The notes: generated by a model from the sequence alone, not told the origin. A stretch of DNA of 64,000 bases from Saccharibacillus sp. JS10 (GCF_024436065.1 NZ_JANFNS010000006.1:99435-163434); one strand, 5' to 3'; counted from the first letter of the stretch, positions 9,191 to 17,720 are shown. Numbers and translations are program-made.

Positions 9191-10393
9191 TTATTGCAAA
9201 ATCAACAACCGATCGTCTTCAGGTCCGGGCGAACCGCCTGACGTATTATTGGTGATGACATAAATTTTTCCGTTATGGACGGCGACATCTCGTATTCGTC
9301 CTTCTCCTGTTAAGATATCGGTCGTTTTTTTCGTCAAAGGATCAAATAATTTTAAGCTTTGCCCGGCAAGAGTCGCGACTAAAATTTTGCGATCTGGCGT
9401 AGCCGCGATTCCAGAAGGTGCAATAGCGGTCGATCCAGCGACGTAGTAAGGAGAAATAAGCCCCGGCTTACTTTGCGTACCTTGAATGATCGGCCAGCCG
9501 TAATTACCGCCAGGTCTAATCACGTTAATCTCGTCCAAACCTGTCGTGTCTGTGCCGCCCCCAGGGATCGGTGCGCCGCTTGGACCATGATCGGATGCGT
9601 AGAGAGTACCGCTTGCTGTCCATGCCAGCCCTTGCGAATTTCGTAGCCCATACGCGTAGACATAAGAATTTTTGAACGGATTGTCTTTGGGAATGGCTCC
9701 GCTTGTCGTCATCCGCAATATTTTGCCTCCGTAGCTAGACAAATCTTGTGAAAACTCTCGCTGATTTGCGTCTCCGGAAGTGCTATACAGCATTCCGTCA
9801 GGACCGATTGCCAATCGTCCGCCTTCGTGAATCCGTCCGCCGGGAATGCCGGCTAACAATTCTTTTTGCTCGCGCCATACGCCGTTGATCAATTTGACTT
9901 TGACGATTCGGTTCAGCGCTTGGTTTTTTTCTTCATAGGCATGATAGACATACGCATATTTGTTTTTCGCAAACTGCGGATCGAGCACGAATCCCGTCAG
10001 ACCCGCTTCACCCACGACACGCAGCTTCTTTTTGGTACGAAGTTCTTGCAGTTTTGAGTTGCCGTCGTTCACTTCGATGATCCCGCCGCCGCGTTGCGTG
10101 ATATAGACCGTATCTCCGGAAAACTGCATGGACCATGGTGCTTTTAACTGTGTTGCGGCAATTTCGTATCCGCCTTGTAGAGAGTTAGTGACCGAAGCCG
10201 ATGAAGATTTCGAAGAAACTGAACTGCTGCCAGATGCCGATGCAATTGCCGTTCCTGACGAAAACAATTTAGCGCTTTCCCAAGAAGATCCTTCTTGCTC
10301 TTGACTCCGTTGATCAGACACATAGACGGATACCGGCACAGCAACCAGTAACGCCACCGCCAACGCTTTTCCTTTCGAATTCAGTATAGGCAT
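9191..10393 (-). CDS. Secreted PQQ-dependent sugar dehydrogenase-like beta-propeller (copy 1)
   Basis: A 400-residue exported protein of the glucose/sorbosone dehydrogenase (YliI/Asd) family. An N-terminal signal-like helix (ALAVALLVAVPVSVYVS) is followed by a Ser-rich linker and then a six-bladed beta-propeller. Landmarks are QLKAPWSMQFSGDTVYIT, GEAGLTGFVLDPQF, GGRIHEGGRLAIGPDGMLY, RNSQGLAWT, ASDHGPSG and GRIRDVAVHNGKIYVITN. The His and Arg of the propeller centre that bind PQQ and Ca2+ in relatives look kept. Start chosen at 10393, after GAAGGAGAGA. No PQQ biosynthesis genes are visible, so whether PQQ is bound is unclear. A close paralog lies at 12372-13592. Confidence 0.88.
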   Translation of the reverse strand: MPILNSKGKALAVALLVAVPVSVYVSDQRSQEQEGSSWESAKLFSSGTAIASASGSSSVSSKSSSASVTNSLQGGYEIAATQLKAPWSMQFSGDTVYITQRGGGIIEVNDGNSKLQELRTKKKLRVVGEAGLTGFVLDPQFAKNKYAYVYHAYEEKNQALNRIVKVKLINGVWREQKELLAGIPGGRIHEGGRLAIGPDGMLYSTSGDANQREFSQDLSSYGGKILRMTTSGAIPKDNPFKNSYVYAYGLRNSQGLAWTASGTLYASDHGPSGAPIPGGGTDTTGLDEINVIRPGGNYGWPIIQGTQSKPGLISPYYVAGSTAIAPSGIAATPDRKILVATLAGQSLKLFDPLTKKTTDILTGEGRIRDVAVHNGKIYVITNNTSGGSPGPEDDRLLILQ

Positions 10394-10576
10394 AGGCTCT
10401 CTCCTTCTCTTTTTTCCTTTTTTACCCATCTGATTTGAGATCAATCGTTTTTTGCAAAGGAATGTAATAATTTTCAATATAGACTCAAAAATATACGAAG
10501 GAATAAGATTGCTATCCGGTTTCTAATTCTTTCCGCAACAGAGTGGTTGGCAAGCTGCTAAATCGTTGGGTACCGA

Positions 10577-11122
10577 TTATAAGTTTCTTTCTAACAGTAT
10601 TCCGAGTTGCTCTGCCAAGACTTGATGCGGGATTGGTCTTTCATTCGTAAACCACCATTCCACGACTCCCACTTGAGCTGATGCAACAAACTGTACAATG
10701 ACCTCTTGATTTAACCCCAGATTTTTTCCACTGGTTATGTCTGCTTCTTTCTTCAACTCTTTCATCAGGAAATCAAGAAATCGATCACGAAAATAGGACG
10801 CTCCTTTACTTGTCAACATCGACGAAAAGAACGAATAATTGTTTTCAAAGTATCGAGTCCAAATTAAAGTCGCTTCTACAAAATCTAAATCAAATGCGGA
10901 TTCGCAGAGCTCGCGTAATTCATCAAAATGTTTTTCGGTGAGTTTATCGAGCAGATCGTATTTATCCAAGTAATGATGGTAAAAAGTTCTTCGACCAACA
11001 TTTGCTCTGTCGGAGATTTCTTGTATGGTAATTTGATCGAAATTCTTTTCGGACATTAATTCAATAAAAGCCTTTTTTATTGCTTCTAATGATTTGAATA
11101 TTCTTCGATCTACGATAGACAT
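10577..11122 (-). CDS. TetR/AcrR family transcriptional regulator
   Basis: A 181-residue TetR-type repressor. The N-terminal helix-turn-helix is typical (FDQITIQEISDRANVGRRTFYHHYLDKYDLLDKL), and the C-terminal ligand domain resembles the Firmicutes type often annotated TetR_C_8. I placed the start at 11122 (MSIVDRRIF) after AGGTGA; an upstream ATG at 11161 has no ribosome binding site. It is divergent from an alpha/beta hydrolase gene, with inverted repeats in the shared intergenic region, so it probably represses that gene and itself. The inducer is unknown. Confidence 0.9.
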   Translation of the reverse strand: MSIVDRRIFKSLEAIKKAFIELMSEKNFDQITIQEISDRANVGRRTFYHHYLDKYDLLDKLTEKHFDELRELCESAFDLDFVEATLIWTRYFENNYSFFSSMLTSKGASYFRDRFLDFLMKELKKEADITSGKNLGLNQEVIVQFVASAQVGVVEWWFTNERPIPHQVLAEQLGILLERNL

Positions 11123-11174
11123 AGCGAGAAAGTCACCTAACTTTCTTAAGAATAATGGCACAATTTTAAATCAC

Positions 11175-11192
11175 TTGTGCAGTAGGGCACAA
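11175..11192. promoter_or_regulatory. Candidate TetR operator
   Basis: Perfect inverted repeat TTGTGC-agtagg-GCACAA between the divergent TetR and hydrolase genes, of a size that suits a TetR dimer. Inference from position and symmetry. Confidence 0.4.
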
Positions 11193-11210
11193 ACCGTGTT
11201 CATCTGATTA

Positions 11211-11239
11211 TTGCAGACATCCGAATTTGATTTTACATT
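11211..11239 (+). promoter_or_regulatory. Possible promoter of the alpha/beta hydrolase gene
   Basis: TTGCAG and TACATT are separated by 17 bases. A second imperfect palindrome around GCGATATCGC (11250-11265) lies just downstream, where a repressor could block transcription. Confidence 0.35.
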
Positions 11240-11303
11240 ATACACGAAGTGAGCGATATCGCACATGTGTGCACTTACAATCCAAACAAAAAGGAGAAAA
11301 ACC

Positions 11304-12281
11304 ATGAAAAAATCAGTTACGTTTAAAAACGGGAATCTAACAATGGCAGGCGATCTATATCTGCCAGAGGGATTTGATGAGCATAAAAATTATTCTGCGA
11401 TTGTCATCGTCCATCCCGGCGGAGGAGTAAAGGAACAGACTGCAGGGTTATATGCGCAGAAGCTTTCCATTCAAGGATTTGTGACATTATCTTTTGATGC
11501 CTCGCATCAAGGAGAGAGCGAAGGTGAGCCGCGTTTACTCGAAGATCCATTTGCTCGAGTGGAAGACGTACGTTGCGCAGTAGATTATCTGTCTACTCTT
11601 CCGTTTGTCGATGAAGAAAAGATTGGAGCCCTAGGTATTTGCGCCGGTGGCGGCTATGCAATAACCGCAGCGCAAGCCGAACGTCGCATCAAAGCAGTGG
11701 GAGGCGTCAGTGCAATCGATATAGGGGCTATGTTCCGTGGAGAAGATACAGGAGGTACCGTTTCAACGCAATTACAGACACTTGAAGCGGTTTCGAAGCA
11801 ACGTACAGCAGAAGCGAATGGAGCAGAGGCCATGTTCCTGACTTATGTGCCTGATTCTCCTGAAGAATTTGATGAAAATACACCTGTGCTCATGCGTGAA
11901 GGCTATGAATACTATAGAACTTCTAGAGCACAGCATCCGAATTCTCCTAATCGACTCCTATTTAGAAGCGTTGACAGAATCATGACATTTTCGGCACTAA
12001 ACCAATTAAGTACTTATCTCACTCAACCTATTGTCATGATTGCGGGAACCGAAGCCAGCACACGCGGTTTCAGCGAACAAGTTTATGCCTTGTCGAACGA
12101 ACCCAAAGAATTATTTTGGGTTGATGAAGCAACACATATCGCCATGTATGACGTACCGGAATACGTAGCACAAGCGGTAACCAAGTTAACGGAATTTTTT
12201 GAGAAGAATCTTGATTTTCGCCACAATCTATCCGTGACAGAATCTGGTAGAGGCAATTTCCAAGCCCAAGCGAATCGTTAA
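11304..12281 (+). CDS. Alpha/beta hydrolase, dienelactone hydrolase-like
   Basis: Alpha/beta-hydrolase of 325 residues. The nucleophile elbow is GICAGGGYA, with cysteine in the nucleophile position as in dienelactone hydrolases and the YcjY-like group, where most hydrolases have serine. VHPGGGVKEQTAGLYA forms the oxyanion region, GTEAST carries the acid-side strand and EATHIAMYD the catalytic histidine. No signal peptide is seen, so it is cytoplasmic. The start at 11304 follows AAGGAG. The divergent TetR gene is its likely regulator, which suggests induction by a toxic or rare substrate. Substrate unknown. Confidence 0.88.
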   Translation: MKKSVTFKNGNLTMAGDLYLPEGFDEHKNYSAIVIVHPGGGVKEQTAGLYAQKLSIQGFVTLSFDASHQGESEGEPRLLEDPFARVEDVRCAVDYLSTLPFVDEEKIGALGICAGGGYAITAAQAERRIKAVGGVSAIDIGAMFRGEDTGGTVSTQLQTLEAVSKQRTAEANGAEAMFLTYVPDSPEEFDENTPVLMREGYEYYRTSRAQHPNSPNRLLFRSVDRIMTFSALNQLSTYLTQPIVMIAGTEASTRGFSEQVYALSNEPKELFWVDEATHIAMYDVPEYVAQAVTKLTEFFEKNLDFRHNLSVTESGRGNFQAQANR

Positions 12282-12303
12282 TTTTAATTTTGGTAAAAGC
12301 TTT

Positions 12304-12355
12304 ACATGTTAAAAAAGGACGTCCGCTTAAATGCCGACGTCCTTTTTTAACATGT
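12304..12355. terminator. Very strong bidirectional terminator
   Basis: Twenty-base-pair perfect stem (starting ACATGTTAAAAAAGG, matching CCTTTTTTAACATGT) with a 12-base loop, between the convergent hydrolase and second dehydrogenase genes. Confidence 0.9.
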
Positions 12356-12371
12356 ATATTCGAGTGGTCTT

Positions 12372-13592
12372 CTACCGCACGATCAACAACTGATCATCCT
12401 TTTCCGAAGGTGAACCACGCCCGTCTGTATTATTTGTAAGGATATAAATCTGCCCGTCATGAATCGCAACGTCACGAATTCGTCCGACTCCGGTTAACAG
12501 TTCAGTCATTTTATTATTTTGCGGGTCGAATAAAGTCAGGCTTTCTCCTCTTAAATTCGCGACTAAAAGTTTGCCGTCCGGTGTTGCCGCAATCCCAGAA
12601 GGAGCGATCGCAGTTTCGCCTGTATGGTACAAAGGCGCAGTCAGCCCTTCGCCCTCCGCATCGCCTATCACATCCGGCCAACCATAGTTCGCGCCAGGCG
12701 TAATTTTATTCATTTCATCGTGCCCGCCGGGATTTCCGCTTGGGCCGTGTTCGGAAGCGTACATTGTACCGTCTTCCAGCCAATCGATTCCTTGCGAATT
12801 GCGATGCCCATAAGAATAGACGAGCGAACCGGCTATCGGATTATCGCTTGGGATATCACCTTCCGGCGTCATTCGCAATATTTTACCGGCTACGCTTGCC
12901 GGATCTTGCGCCGAGCTTTCATCTTGCGCATCGCCTGTCGTGACATAGAGCATGTTATCCGGTCCAAAAGCAATCCGTCCGCCGTCATGTACACGTGCGC
13001 CCGGGATATCGTCGAGCAACACAGCAGTTTCGTTCCAGTTTGCACCGTCTGCTGCTTCTTTGATCTGGATCACTCGGTTGTGGATCTGATTGCCTTCTCC
13101 ATAGGTGTGATACACATAAGCCGTGCGTGAATCGGCAAAATCAGGAGCTAATGCAAAGCCAAGCAGCCCGCCTTCGCCTTCTTCTAACACTTCGGGGCTT
13201 AAAGTTAGCGTCTGCTGTGTTTGTTCACCATTTTCGAATTTGACGATAGAACCGCCGCGTAATGTCATATAGATGGTATCGTCTGCAAACTGAATATCCC
13301 ACGGTGTATTTAATTGGTCGGTTACCGTCTCGACTTCTCCTGTTAATGACGAAGTGAACGTGGTTTCCTCTATAGATCCGGCGCTATCGGAGTTTTCGTT
13401 TTCAGTCATTTCGTTATCGTTCGTATCGTCTACGATTTCGCTGTCGGTAGTTGGCGTCTGTACAGGAGATTGTGCATTGGGAACCGAGCCAGTAGGTGCA
13501 CCCGTTTGACCTGAACAAGCGGTAAGCGATAAAATCAGTAGCGGTGTCATCCACAATTTCTTTTTACGTATCGTCGGCAAAAGATTAAACAA
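12372..13592 (-). CDS. PQQ-dependent sugar dehydrogenase-like lipoprotein (copy 2)
   Basis: Paralog of the protein encoded at 9191-10393, here a lipoprotein: the signal peptide LWMTPLLILSLTACSGQ ends in a lipobox with Cys. A Thr/Asn/Glu-rich linker follows, then the beta-propeller with QLNTPWDIQFADDTIYMT, GEGGLLGFALAPDF, GARVHDGGRIAFGPDNMLY, HRNSQGIDW, ASEHGPSGNPGG and GRIRDVAIHDGQIYILTN. I chose a TTG start at 13592 because AAAGGAGG lies seven bases before it and it gives a proper basic signal n-region (IRKKK); the next ATG is inside the signal peptide. It should be anchored on the outer face of the membrane. About 406 residues. Confidence 0.87.
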   Translation of the reverse strand: MFNLLPTIRKKKLWMTPLLILSLTACSGQTGAPTGSVPNAQSPVQTPTTDSEIVDDTNDNEMTENENSDSAGSIEETTFTSSLTGEVETVTDQLNTPWDIQFADDTIYMTLRGGSIVKFENGEQTQQTLTLSPEVLEEGEGGLLGFALAPDFADSRTAYVYHTYGEGNQIHNRVIQIKEAADGANWNETAVLLDDIPGARVHDGGRIAFGPDNMLYVTTGDAQDESSAQDPASVAGKILRMTPEGDIPSDNPIAGSLVYSYGHRNSQGIDWLEDGTMYASEHGPSGNPGGHDEMNKITPGANYGWPDVIGDAEGEGLTAPLYHTGETAIAPSGIAATPDGKLLVANLRGESLTLFDPQNNKMTELLTGVGRIRDVAIHDGQIYILTNNTDGRGSPSEKDDQLLIVR

Positions 13593-13672
13593 AAGGTTTC
13601 CTCCTTTGGATCCGGTGTAAAAAATTTCGGCATACATGACGGATCGGGATATACTTGTTTTTACCCGTATCG

Positions 13673-13702
13673 TTGGTCGTTCATCCGGAATAATGGTAAA
13701 AT
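13673..13702 (+). promoter_or_regulatory. Promoter of the metallo-beta-lactamase-fold gene
   Basis: TTGGTC and TAAAAT separated by 18 bases, with an extended -10 (TGGTAAAAT). The transcript would begin near 13709, directly at a hairpin. Confidence 0.5.
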
Positions 13703-13711
13703 AAAGCAGCA

Positions 13712-13743
13712 CGTATTCCCGGAATAAGTCCGGGGCGTTTTTT
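13712..13743 (+). terminator. Terminator-like hairpin in the 5' leader
   Basis: CCCGGA-ataag-TCCGGG followed by GCG and six T, oriented with the downstream gene and only a few bases after its predicted start of transcription. It could be a small attenuator. Confidence 0.5.
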
Positions 13744-13789
13744 GTGTCATCTGATTTTGGTTTAAAAAGTAGGTTGGAGGTCGAATGTA

Positions 13790-14656
13790 ATGTCTGAGTT
13801 TGAAAAAATAAGTGAACGTATTTATGTGATGCACGCCGAAGATAAAAGCGATCGTCCGCTTCTAGCCGCTGTGGTAGGCAATAGCCGGACGCTGCTAATC
13901 GATAGCGGGAACTCGTCTGCGCATGCAGCGGAATTCCGTGCGTATTTAGAACAAGAAGGCGTAAGACCTCCCGACGTCATGGTATTGACCCACCATCACT
14001 GGGATCATTCTTTCGGGCTTGCGGAATGGAGTTTGCCGACAATTGCCCAAAAGCAAACGGCTGATATTTTGCGTGGCTTTGCTCAACTGGAATGGAGCGA
14101 AGAAACGGTCGAGCGTCTGATCGCTGAAGGTGTATTAAGCGAAAGAACCCGCAAAGATATACGCACCGAATACGATAACGATCTAAGCCGAATTCGGGTT
14201 GAAGAACCGAATATTGTGTTTGAACGGTTTATCGATGTGCATCTGGGCGGTCTGACCTGTGAAATTCGTTATGTAGGCGGCGATCATGCCGAAGATTCGT
14301 GCGTCGTGTATGTAAAAGAAGAAGGCACCTTATTCCTTGGCGACGCACTGGCTCCATCTGTGTACGGCGGGCCGATGAAATATACAACAGGCAAATTTTT
14401 GGCTCTACTGGATACCGTGTTTGCTTACGGTGCGAATGTGCTGGTTGAATCGCACGGACGCCCTGTATCTCGCGAAGAGTTTTACGAAGATGTACGTCGT
14501 TATGAACTATTAGCGCGTCAAGTCCTTCGTCACGGCTCGGATTCTCAAGCGGTCGAGCACGATTTGCGTCTTGAATTGGATATTGCCGAAGATCAGGTGC
14601 TTCCGACAGATTTATCTGAAGCGATGCAATATTTTATGAACGGATTAGACAAATAA
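13790..14656 (+). CDS. MBL-fold metallo-hydrolase
   Basis: Metallo-beta-lactamase-fold hydrolase, 288 residues, with the metal-binding signature THHHWDHSFG near residue 65, a later histidine in GGDHAEDSC, the bridging Asp in LFLGDAL and a final His in VESHGRP. This is a full dinuclear-zinc set. Cytoplasmic; substrate unknown (the family covers thioesters, lactones and phosphodiesters). GGAGGT precedes the ATG. It is a single gene with its own promoter and a terminator shared with the convergent kinase-like gene. Confidence 0.9.
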   Translation: MSEFEKISERIYVMHAEDKSDRPLLAAVVGNSRTLLIDSGNSSAHAAEFRAYLEQEGVRPPDVMVLTHHHWDHSFGLAEWSLPTIAQKQTADILRGFAQLEWSEETVERLIAEGVLSERTRKDIRTEYDNDLSRIRVEEPNIVFERFIDVHLGGLTCEIRYVGGDHAEDSCVVYVKEEGTLFLGDALAPSVYGGPMKYTTGKFLALLDTVFAYGANVLVESHGRPVSREEFYEDVRRYELLARQVLRHGSDSQAVEHDLRLELDIAEDQVLPTDLSEAMQYFMNGLDK

Positions 14657-14693
14657 ATCGTACACAGACTATATGCGTGGACTATGAAAAACC

Positions 14694-14738
14694 AAAAAAC
14701 GTACCTCGTCGCGATAGAGCGGTCAAGGTGCGTTTTTT
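14694..14738. terminator. Bidirectional terminator
   Basis: AAAAAACGTACCT pairs with AGGTGCGTTTTTT (one wobble), with an inner CGC/GCG stem, between the convergent hydrolase and kinase-like genes. Confidence 0.75.
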
Positions 14739-14746
14739 GATGCCTA

Positions 14747-15739
14747 TCAAATACGCGCATGAGGATGACTTGCCAGCGCTTCCGCCATACTGTCGCCAAA
14801 CGAAAGTCCAAGCGATTCGTAAGCGATCAATACGGCGCCAGCAGCAGGCGTTAGTTGGGGTTCGGTCCATACGAAACGCCTACCGGGCTGCGAACAGATC
14901 AAATCTTGCAGGGCATCCAGAAAGTACTCGCTGCTTGCGACGCTACCGGTCTGCGAGATTCGAATATCCGGTCCTGCGAAAAAGGAAGATAAAAGATCGG
15001 CTCCGACGCCGATCTGACGAATCGCTTCGTCGCACACGCGCACCGCGATCGGCGATCCAGCCGTCGCTTCTCTAGTGACAACCGGAGCGAATAGCCCGAA
15101 TAACCGATCTCGACGTTCGGTATCCAGACTAAAGCTTCGACTCGCGGCTTCCGTCAATTCACGTAAATCAGGCGTACGGAAAAAGCGCAGCATATCGCGC
15201 ACAAGTACGCTATCGCCAGGGCTTTCGCGGCCGGCAAGTACGTCGTATACCGCTTGGTAGGCGAGGAATCGAGCGCCGCTATCCGCATGGTGTCCGAAAT
15301 CGTAATTGCGCAGCCATTTGCCCCGTTCGGTATGTGCCAATAACATCGACCCCGTACCGGAAGCGATCAAAATACCGGGGCTTCCTGACAGTGCGCCGCG
15401 ATGCGCGATCAGCGCGTCGTTGACGACCAAGTGAGGACAATGCAAGCCGAAACTTTGCGCCAACCGCTCTGACCAAGCGCGATCCGAATCTTGATCGAAG
15501 CCCGCGATTCCAACAGACAGAAAAGTCACATCGTCCGCATGACATTCGGCATCGATCAACGCCTGAGTCATTAGATCGGCTAACAGCGTCATATCCTGAC
15601 GTTGGCGGGGCAATTCATCGGTTTCTTTTTTGATATAAGCGCGAACTTCTCCCGTCAGATCGGCAATCAAGATCCGTATATTCGTTCCGCCCATATCGAC
15701 ACCTACGACGACAGAGTCGGCATTCATTTTGTCCAGCAT
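14747..15739 (-). CDS. N-acetylglucosamine kinase-like BadF/BadG/BcrA/BcrD ATPase
   Basis: ASKHA-fold kinase of 330 residues. It begins with the phosphate-1 loop GVDMGGTNIRILIADLTG and has FLSVGIAGFD, NDALIAHRGAL (conserved Asn-Asp), the phosphate-2 region ILIASGTGSMLLA and the adenosine motif QTGSVASSEYF near the end. The BadF family includes GlcNAc and glucosamine kinases, so phosphorylation of an amino sugar is the most probable role. AAAGGAGG precedes the ATG by a short spacer. It is divergent from a MarR-type regulator gene; a weak cre-like site lies between them. Confidence 0.85.
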   Translation of the reverse strand: MLDKMNADSVVVGVDMGGTNIRILIADLTGEVRAYIKKETDELPRQRQDMTLLADLMTQALIDAECHADDVTFLSVGIAGFDQDSDRAWSERLAQSFGLHCPHLVVNDALIAHRGALSGSPGILIASGTGSMLLAHTERGKWLRNYDFGHHADSGARFLAYQAVYDVLAGRESPGDSVLVRDMLRFFRTPDLRELTEAASRSFSLDTERRDRLFGLFAPVVTREATAGSPIAVRVCDEAIRQIGVGADLLSSFFAGPDIRISQTGSVASSEYFLDALQDLICSQPGRRFVWTEPQLTPAAGAVLIAYESLGLSFGDSMAEALASHPHARI

Positions 15740-15789
15740 AAAAAGCCTCCTTTACCTACATCCAGATCAGCTTCATCGATTAAAAGCAT

Positions 15790-15803
15790 TGTAACCGCTT
15801 GTT
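15790..15803. promoter_or_regulatory. Weak cre-like site
   Basis: TGTAACCGCTTGTT matches the CcpA consensus TGWAANCGNTNWCA except for the last two positions. It lies in the divergent kinase/MarR spacer. Speculative. Confidence 0.25.
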
Positions 15804-15842
15804 CGCCGTTCATCAAATTCCCATATTCTTTTCCGGTAGAAC

Positions 15843-15851
15843 TGCTATAAT
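15843..15851 (+). promoter_or_regulatory. Extended -10 promoter of the MarR-type regulator gene
   Basis: TGCTATAAT, a perfect extended -10, about 60 bases before the GTG start at 15911. No good -35 is seen. Confidence 0.5.
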
Positions 15852-15910
15852 GGGAATGAATGTTTGCCTGATCGAAAAAAGGCAGATTGTTCATAAAGGA
15901 GGTCTGCTGG

Positions 15911-16531
15911 GTGAAAGAAGTGCTGCGTGAGATCGAAAATATTGCGCGTTGTTCGCAAGACATCAGCAGTATCGAATTTAAACATTTAAAATTGTCTCGG
16001 GGTCTGCATATCTATTTGACGTTTATCTGCGAAAATCCCGGTGAACCTGCGGGAACAGTGCCGGATCGTCTCAAAGTAAAACGTGCCGCCGCATCGCGCG
16101 CGCTGCAAAAGTTGGAAGACGAAGGATTGATTATGTTGCGCGAAGCTTCGAATTTGCGTAAAGACAAACGAGTTTATCCAACGGAAAACGGGAAGTCGGC
16201 GTATCTATTTATCCAACAAGAAGGCGAGTATACCGATGAATCCTCATTACGCGGCTTATCACCGGAAGAAATCGCTCAATTGCTTGATATGCTGCATCGG
16301 GTACGGCTTAATGTAGAAAAAGATTGGCGCTTCGTGCAAAAAGGCGGTCGTCGTCCTTATATTCATGATTATTATAATCGCTTGGTTCAGCTGCAAGGAT
16401 CAGAGCCGATACAAGCCAAGAAATCCCGGTCTGAGGATGAGCCGATTTCTTCTGATTTGGATTCCGGTCCTGTGGAAGAAACGAAGACCGATGATCCGCG
16501 TCAAGTTTCGTTATGGACTTATGAAGATTAA
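15911..16531 (+). CDS. MarR family transcriptional regulator
   Basis: Winged-helix regulator of about 206 residues. The DNA-binding core is PDRLKVKRAAASRALQKLEDEGLIMLREASNLRKDKRVYPTENG, split by the usual wing with DKR. It is longer than most MarR proteins because of an acidic, proline-poor C-terminal tail after about residue 160. The start is GTG at 15911, eight bases after AAAGGAGG. It is divergent from the sugar-kinase-like gene and lies upstream of an AraC regulator gene. The ligand is unknown. Confidence 0.85.
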   Translation: MKEVLREIENIARCSQDISSIEFKHLKLSRGLHIYLTFICENPGEPAGTVPDRLKVKRAAASRALQKLEDEGLIMLREASNLRKDKRVYPTENGKSAYLFIQQEGEYTDESSLRGLSPEEIAQLLDMLHRVRLNVEKDWRFVQKGGRRPYIHDYYNRLVQLQGSEPIQAKKSRSEDEPISSDLDSGPVEETKTDDPRQVSLWTYED

Positions 16532-16578
16532 CTCTTTTAGTTTTGACTGATTTGAATTATAGAAAGGAGCGGTTGTCC

Positions 16579-17364
16579 GTGTTGAATGTACCGCCATCTT
16601 CTTTTGTTTTGACCCCTTATGTTGCGAAAATTGCATGTGAACCGAGCTGGAAATGGCAAAAACGGGAGCAGCCGCTTCAGAATTACGATTTGTTTTATGT
16701 ATGGAGCGGCGAAGGGCGTCTGATGCTTAATGATGAACCGCATGAGATCAAAAAAGGAAGCTGCTTTTTGTTCCGCCCGGGCGATCATACGAGCGCTACG
16801 CATAATCCGCAAAAGCCGCTGGTCTTGACGTATGTTCATTTTAATATCGAAGGCGATACGCACGAGATTCCGCAAGCGTACCGGGTTCTTGAAGAAACGG
16901 TCGATTTCGAATATTCGTTGTCTCGTTATGTGCGGTTGTTTTTGAGTGAAACTTACGGGGCGCAAGAAGAAGCGAAGCTTTTGCTCAAGCAGATGATGAT
17001 TCAATTGCTACGCAGCGACCGCGAAGAACCGACTGAACGGCGCGGCAGCAACCATCTGTATGAAGTTGTCCAAGAAGCGGCGAACTATGTACGTCAGCAT
17101 CCGAGTTTGGCGCATCGCGTCGAAGATTTGGCTGCGCGTGCCGGATTGTCGCCGAGATATTTTTCCGCTAAATTCAAAGAATTAATCGGAGCTTCCGTGC
17201 AGTCTTACATTATCCGAATGCGGATCGAGCGCGCTCAACATCTGCTCGGTCATGCAGGAATGAACGTGACCGAAGTTGCGGAAGCGCTTGGGTATCGGGA
17301 CATCTTTTTCTTCAGTCGTCAATTCAAGCAATACACGGGAAAAAGCCCTTCGGAAATCCGTTAA
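16579..17364 (+). CDS. AraC family transcriptional regulator
   Basis: AraC/XylS activator of about 261 residues with an N-terminal cupin sensor domain (QNYDLFYVWSGEGRLMLNDEPHEIKKGSCFLFRPGD) and two C-terminal helix-turn-helix motifs (VEDLAARAGLSPRYFSAKFK and VTEVAEALGYRDIFFFSRQF, then TGKSPSEIR). Such proteins usually control sugar-utilisation genes. I chose the GTG at 16579, nine bases after AAAGGAG; the adjacent TTG is possible. It follows the MarR gene by 47 bases and may share its transcript. Its target is not evident from the neighbours. Confidence 0.9.
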   Translation: MLNVPPSSFVLTPYVAKIACEPSWKWQKREQPLQNYDLFYVWSGEGRLMLNDEPHEIKKGSCFLFRPGDHTSATHNPQKPLVLTYVHFNIEGDTHEIPQAYRVLEETVDFEYSLSRYVRLFLSETYGAQEEAKLLLKQMMIQLLRSDREEPTERRGSNHLYEVVQEAANYVRQHPSLAHRVEDLAARAGLSPRYFSAKFKELIGASVQSYIIRMRIERAQHLLGHAGMNVTEVAEALGYRDIFFFSRQFKQYTGKSPSEIR

Positions 17365-17504
17365 ACCTTTCATTTCGAGCCTACAGAGATTCCTTCCAAA
17401 ACCCGATTTGTTTAAAAACAAACAGAGTCGGGTAAAAATTCGTTAGCTTTCATTACTGAGACGCAAAAGCGCCGGAAATGAAAAATACGAAAGGAGGAAC
17501 CGAA

Positions 17505-17618
17505 ATGTTTAACAAAAGACGAGTTCGTAGCGGAGCAGGACGCACCGGGGGCAGTGCTATTTTCCGTAATCGACTGCGCCGAGTCAAAGCTGCTGAACAA
17601 AGCGAGCTGTGGTTCTAA
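17505..17618 (+). CDS. Small basic peptide, 37 residues, unknown
   Basis: A short open frame with an excellent AAAGGAGG nine bases before its ATG and a terminator hairpin 100 bases after its stop. The peptide begins MFNKRRVRSGAGRTGG and ends EQSELWF. It holds nine Arg/Lys in its first 28 residues, so it is strongly basic, with Gly/Ser in the middle and an aromatic C-terminus. There is no hydrophobic stretch and no signal peptide. I do not recognise the family. It could bind RNA or a ribosomal partner, or be a small regulator. A weak hairpin (ACCCGA/TCGGGT) lies upstream near 17401-17433. Confidence 0.55.
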   Translation: MFNKRRVRSGAGRTGGSAIFRNRLRRVKAAEQSELWF

Positions 17619-17720
17619 TTGTATCCCAACTGCCTATAATGAATCGACCATAGATGCGTATACTGAAGCATATTCCGACGATCAAAGTTAGAACATGCGC
17701 GTGTATACATAATGATGAAG

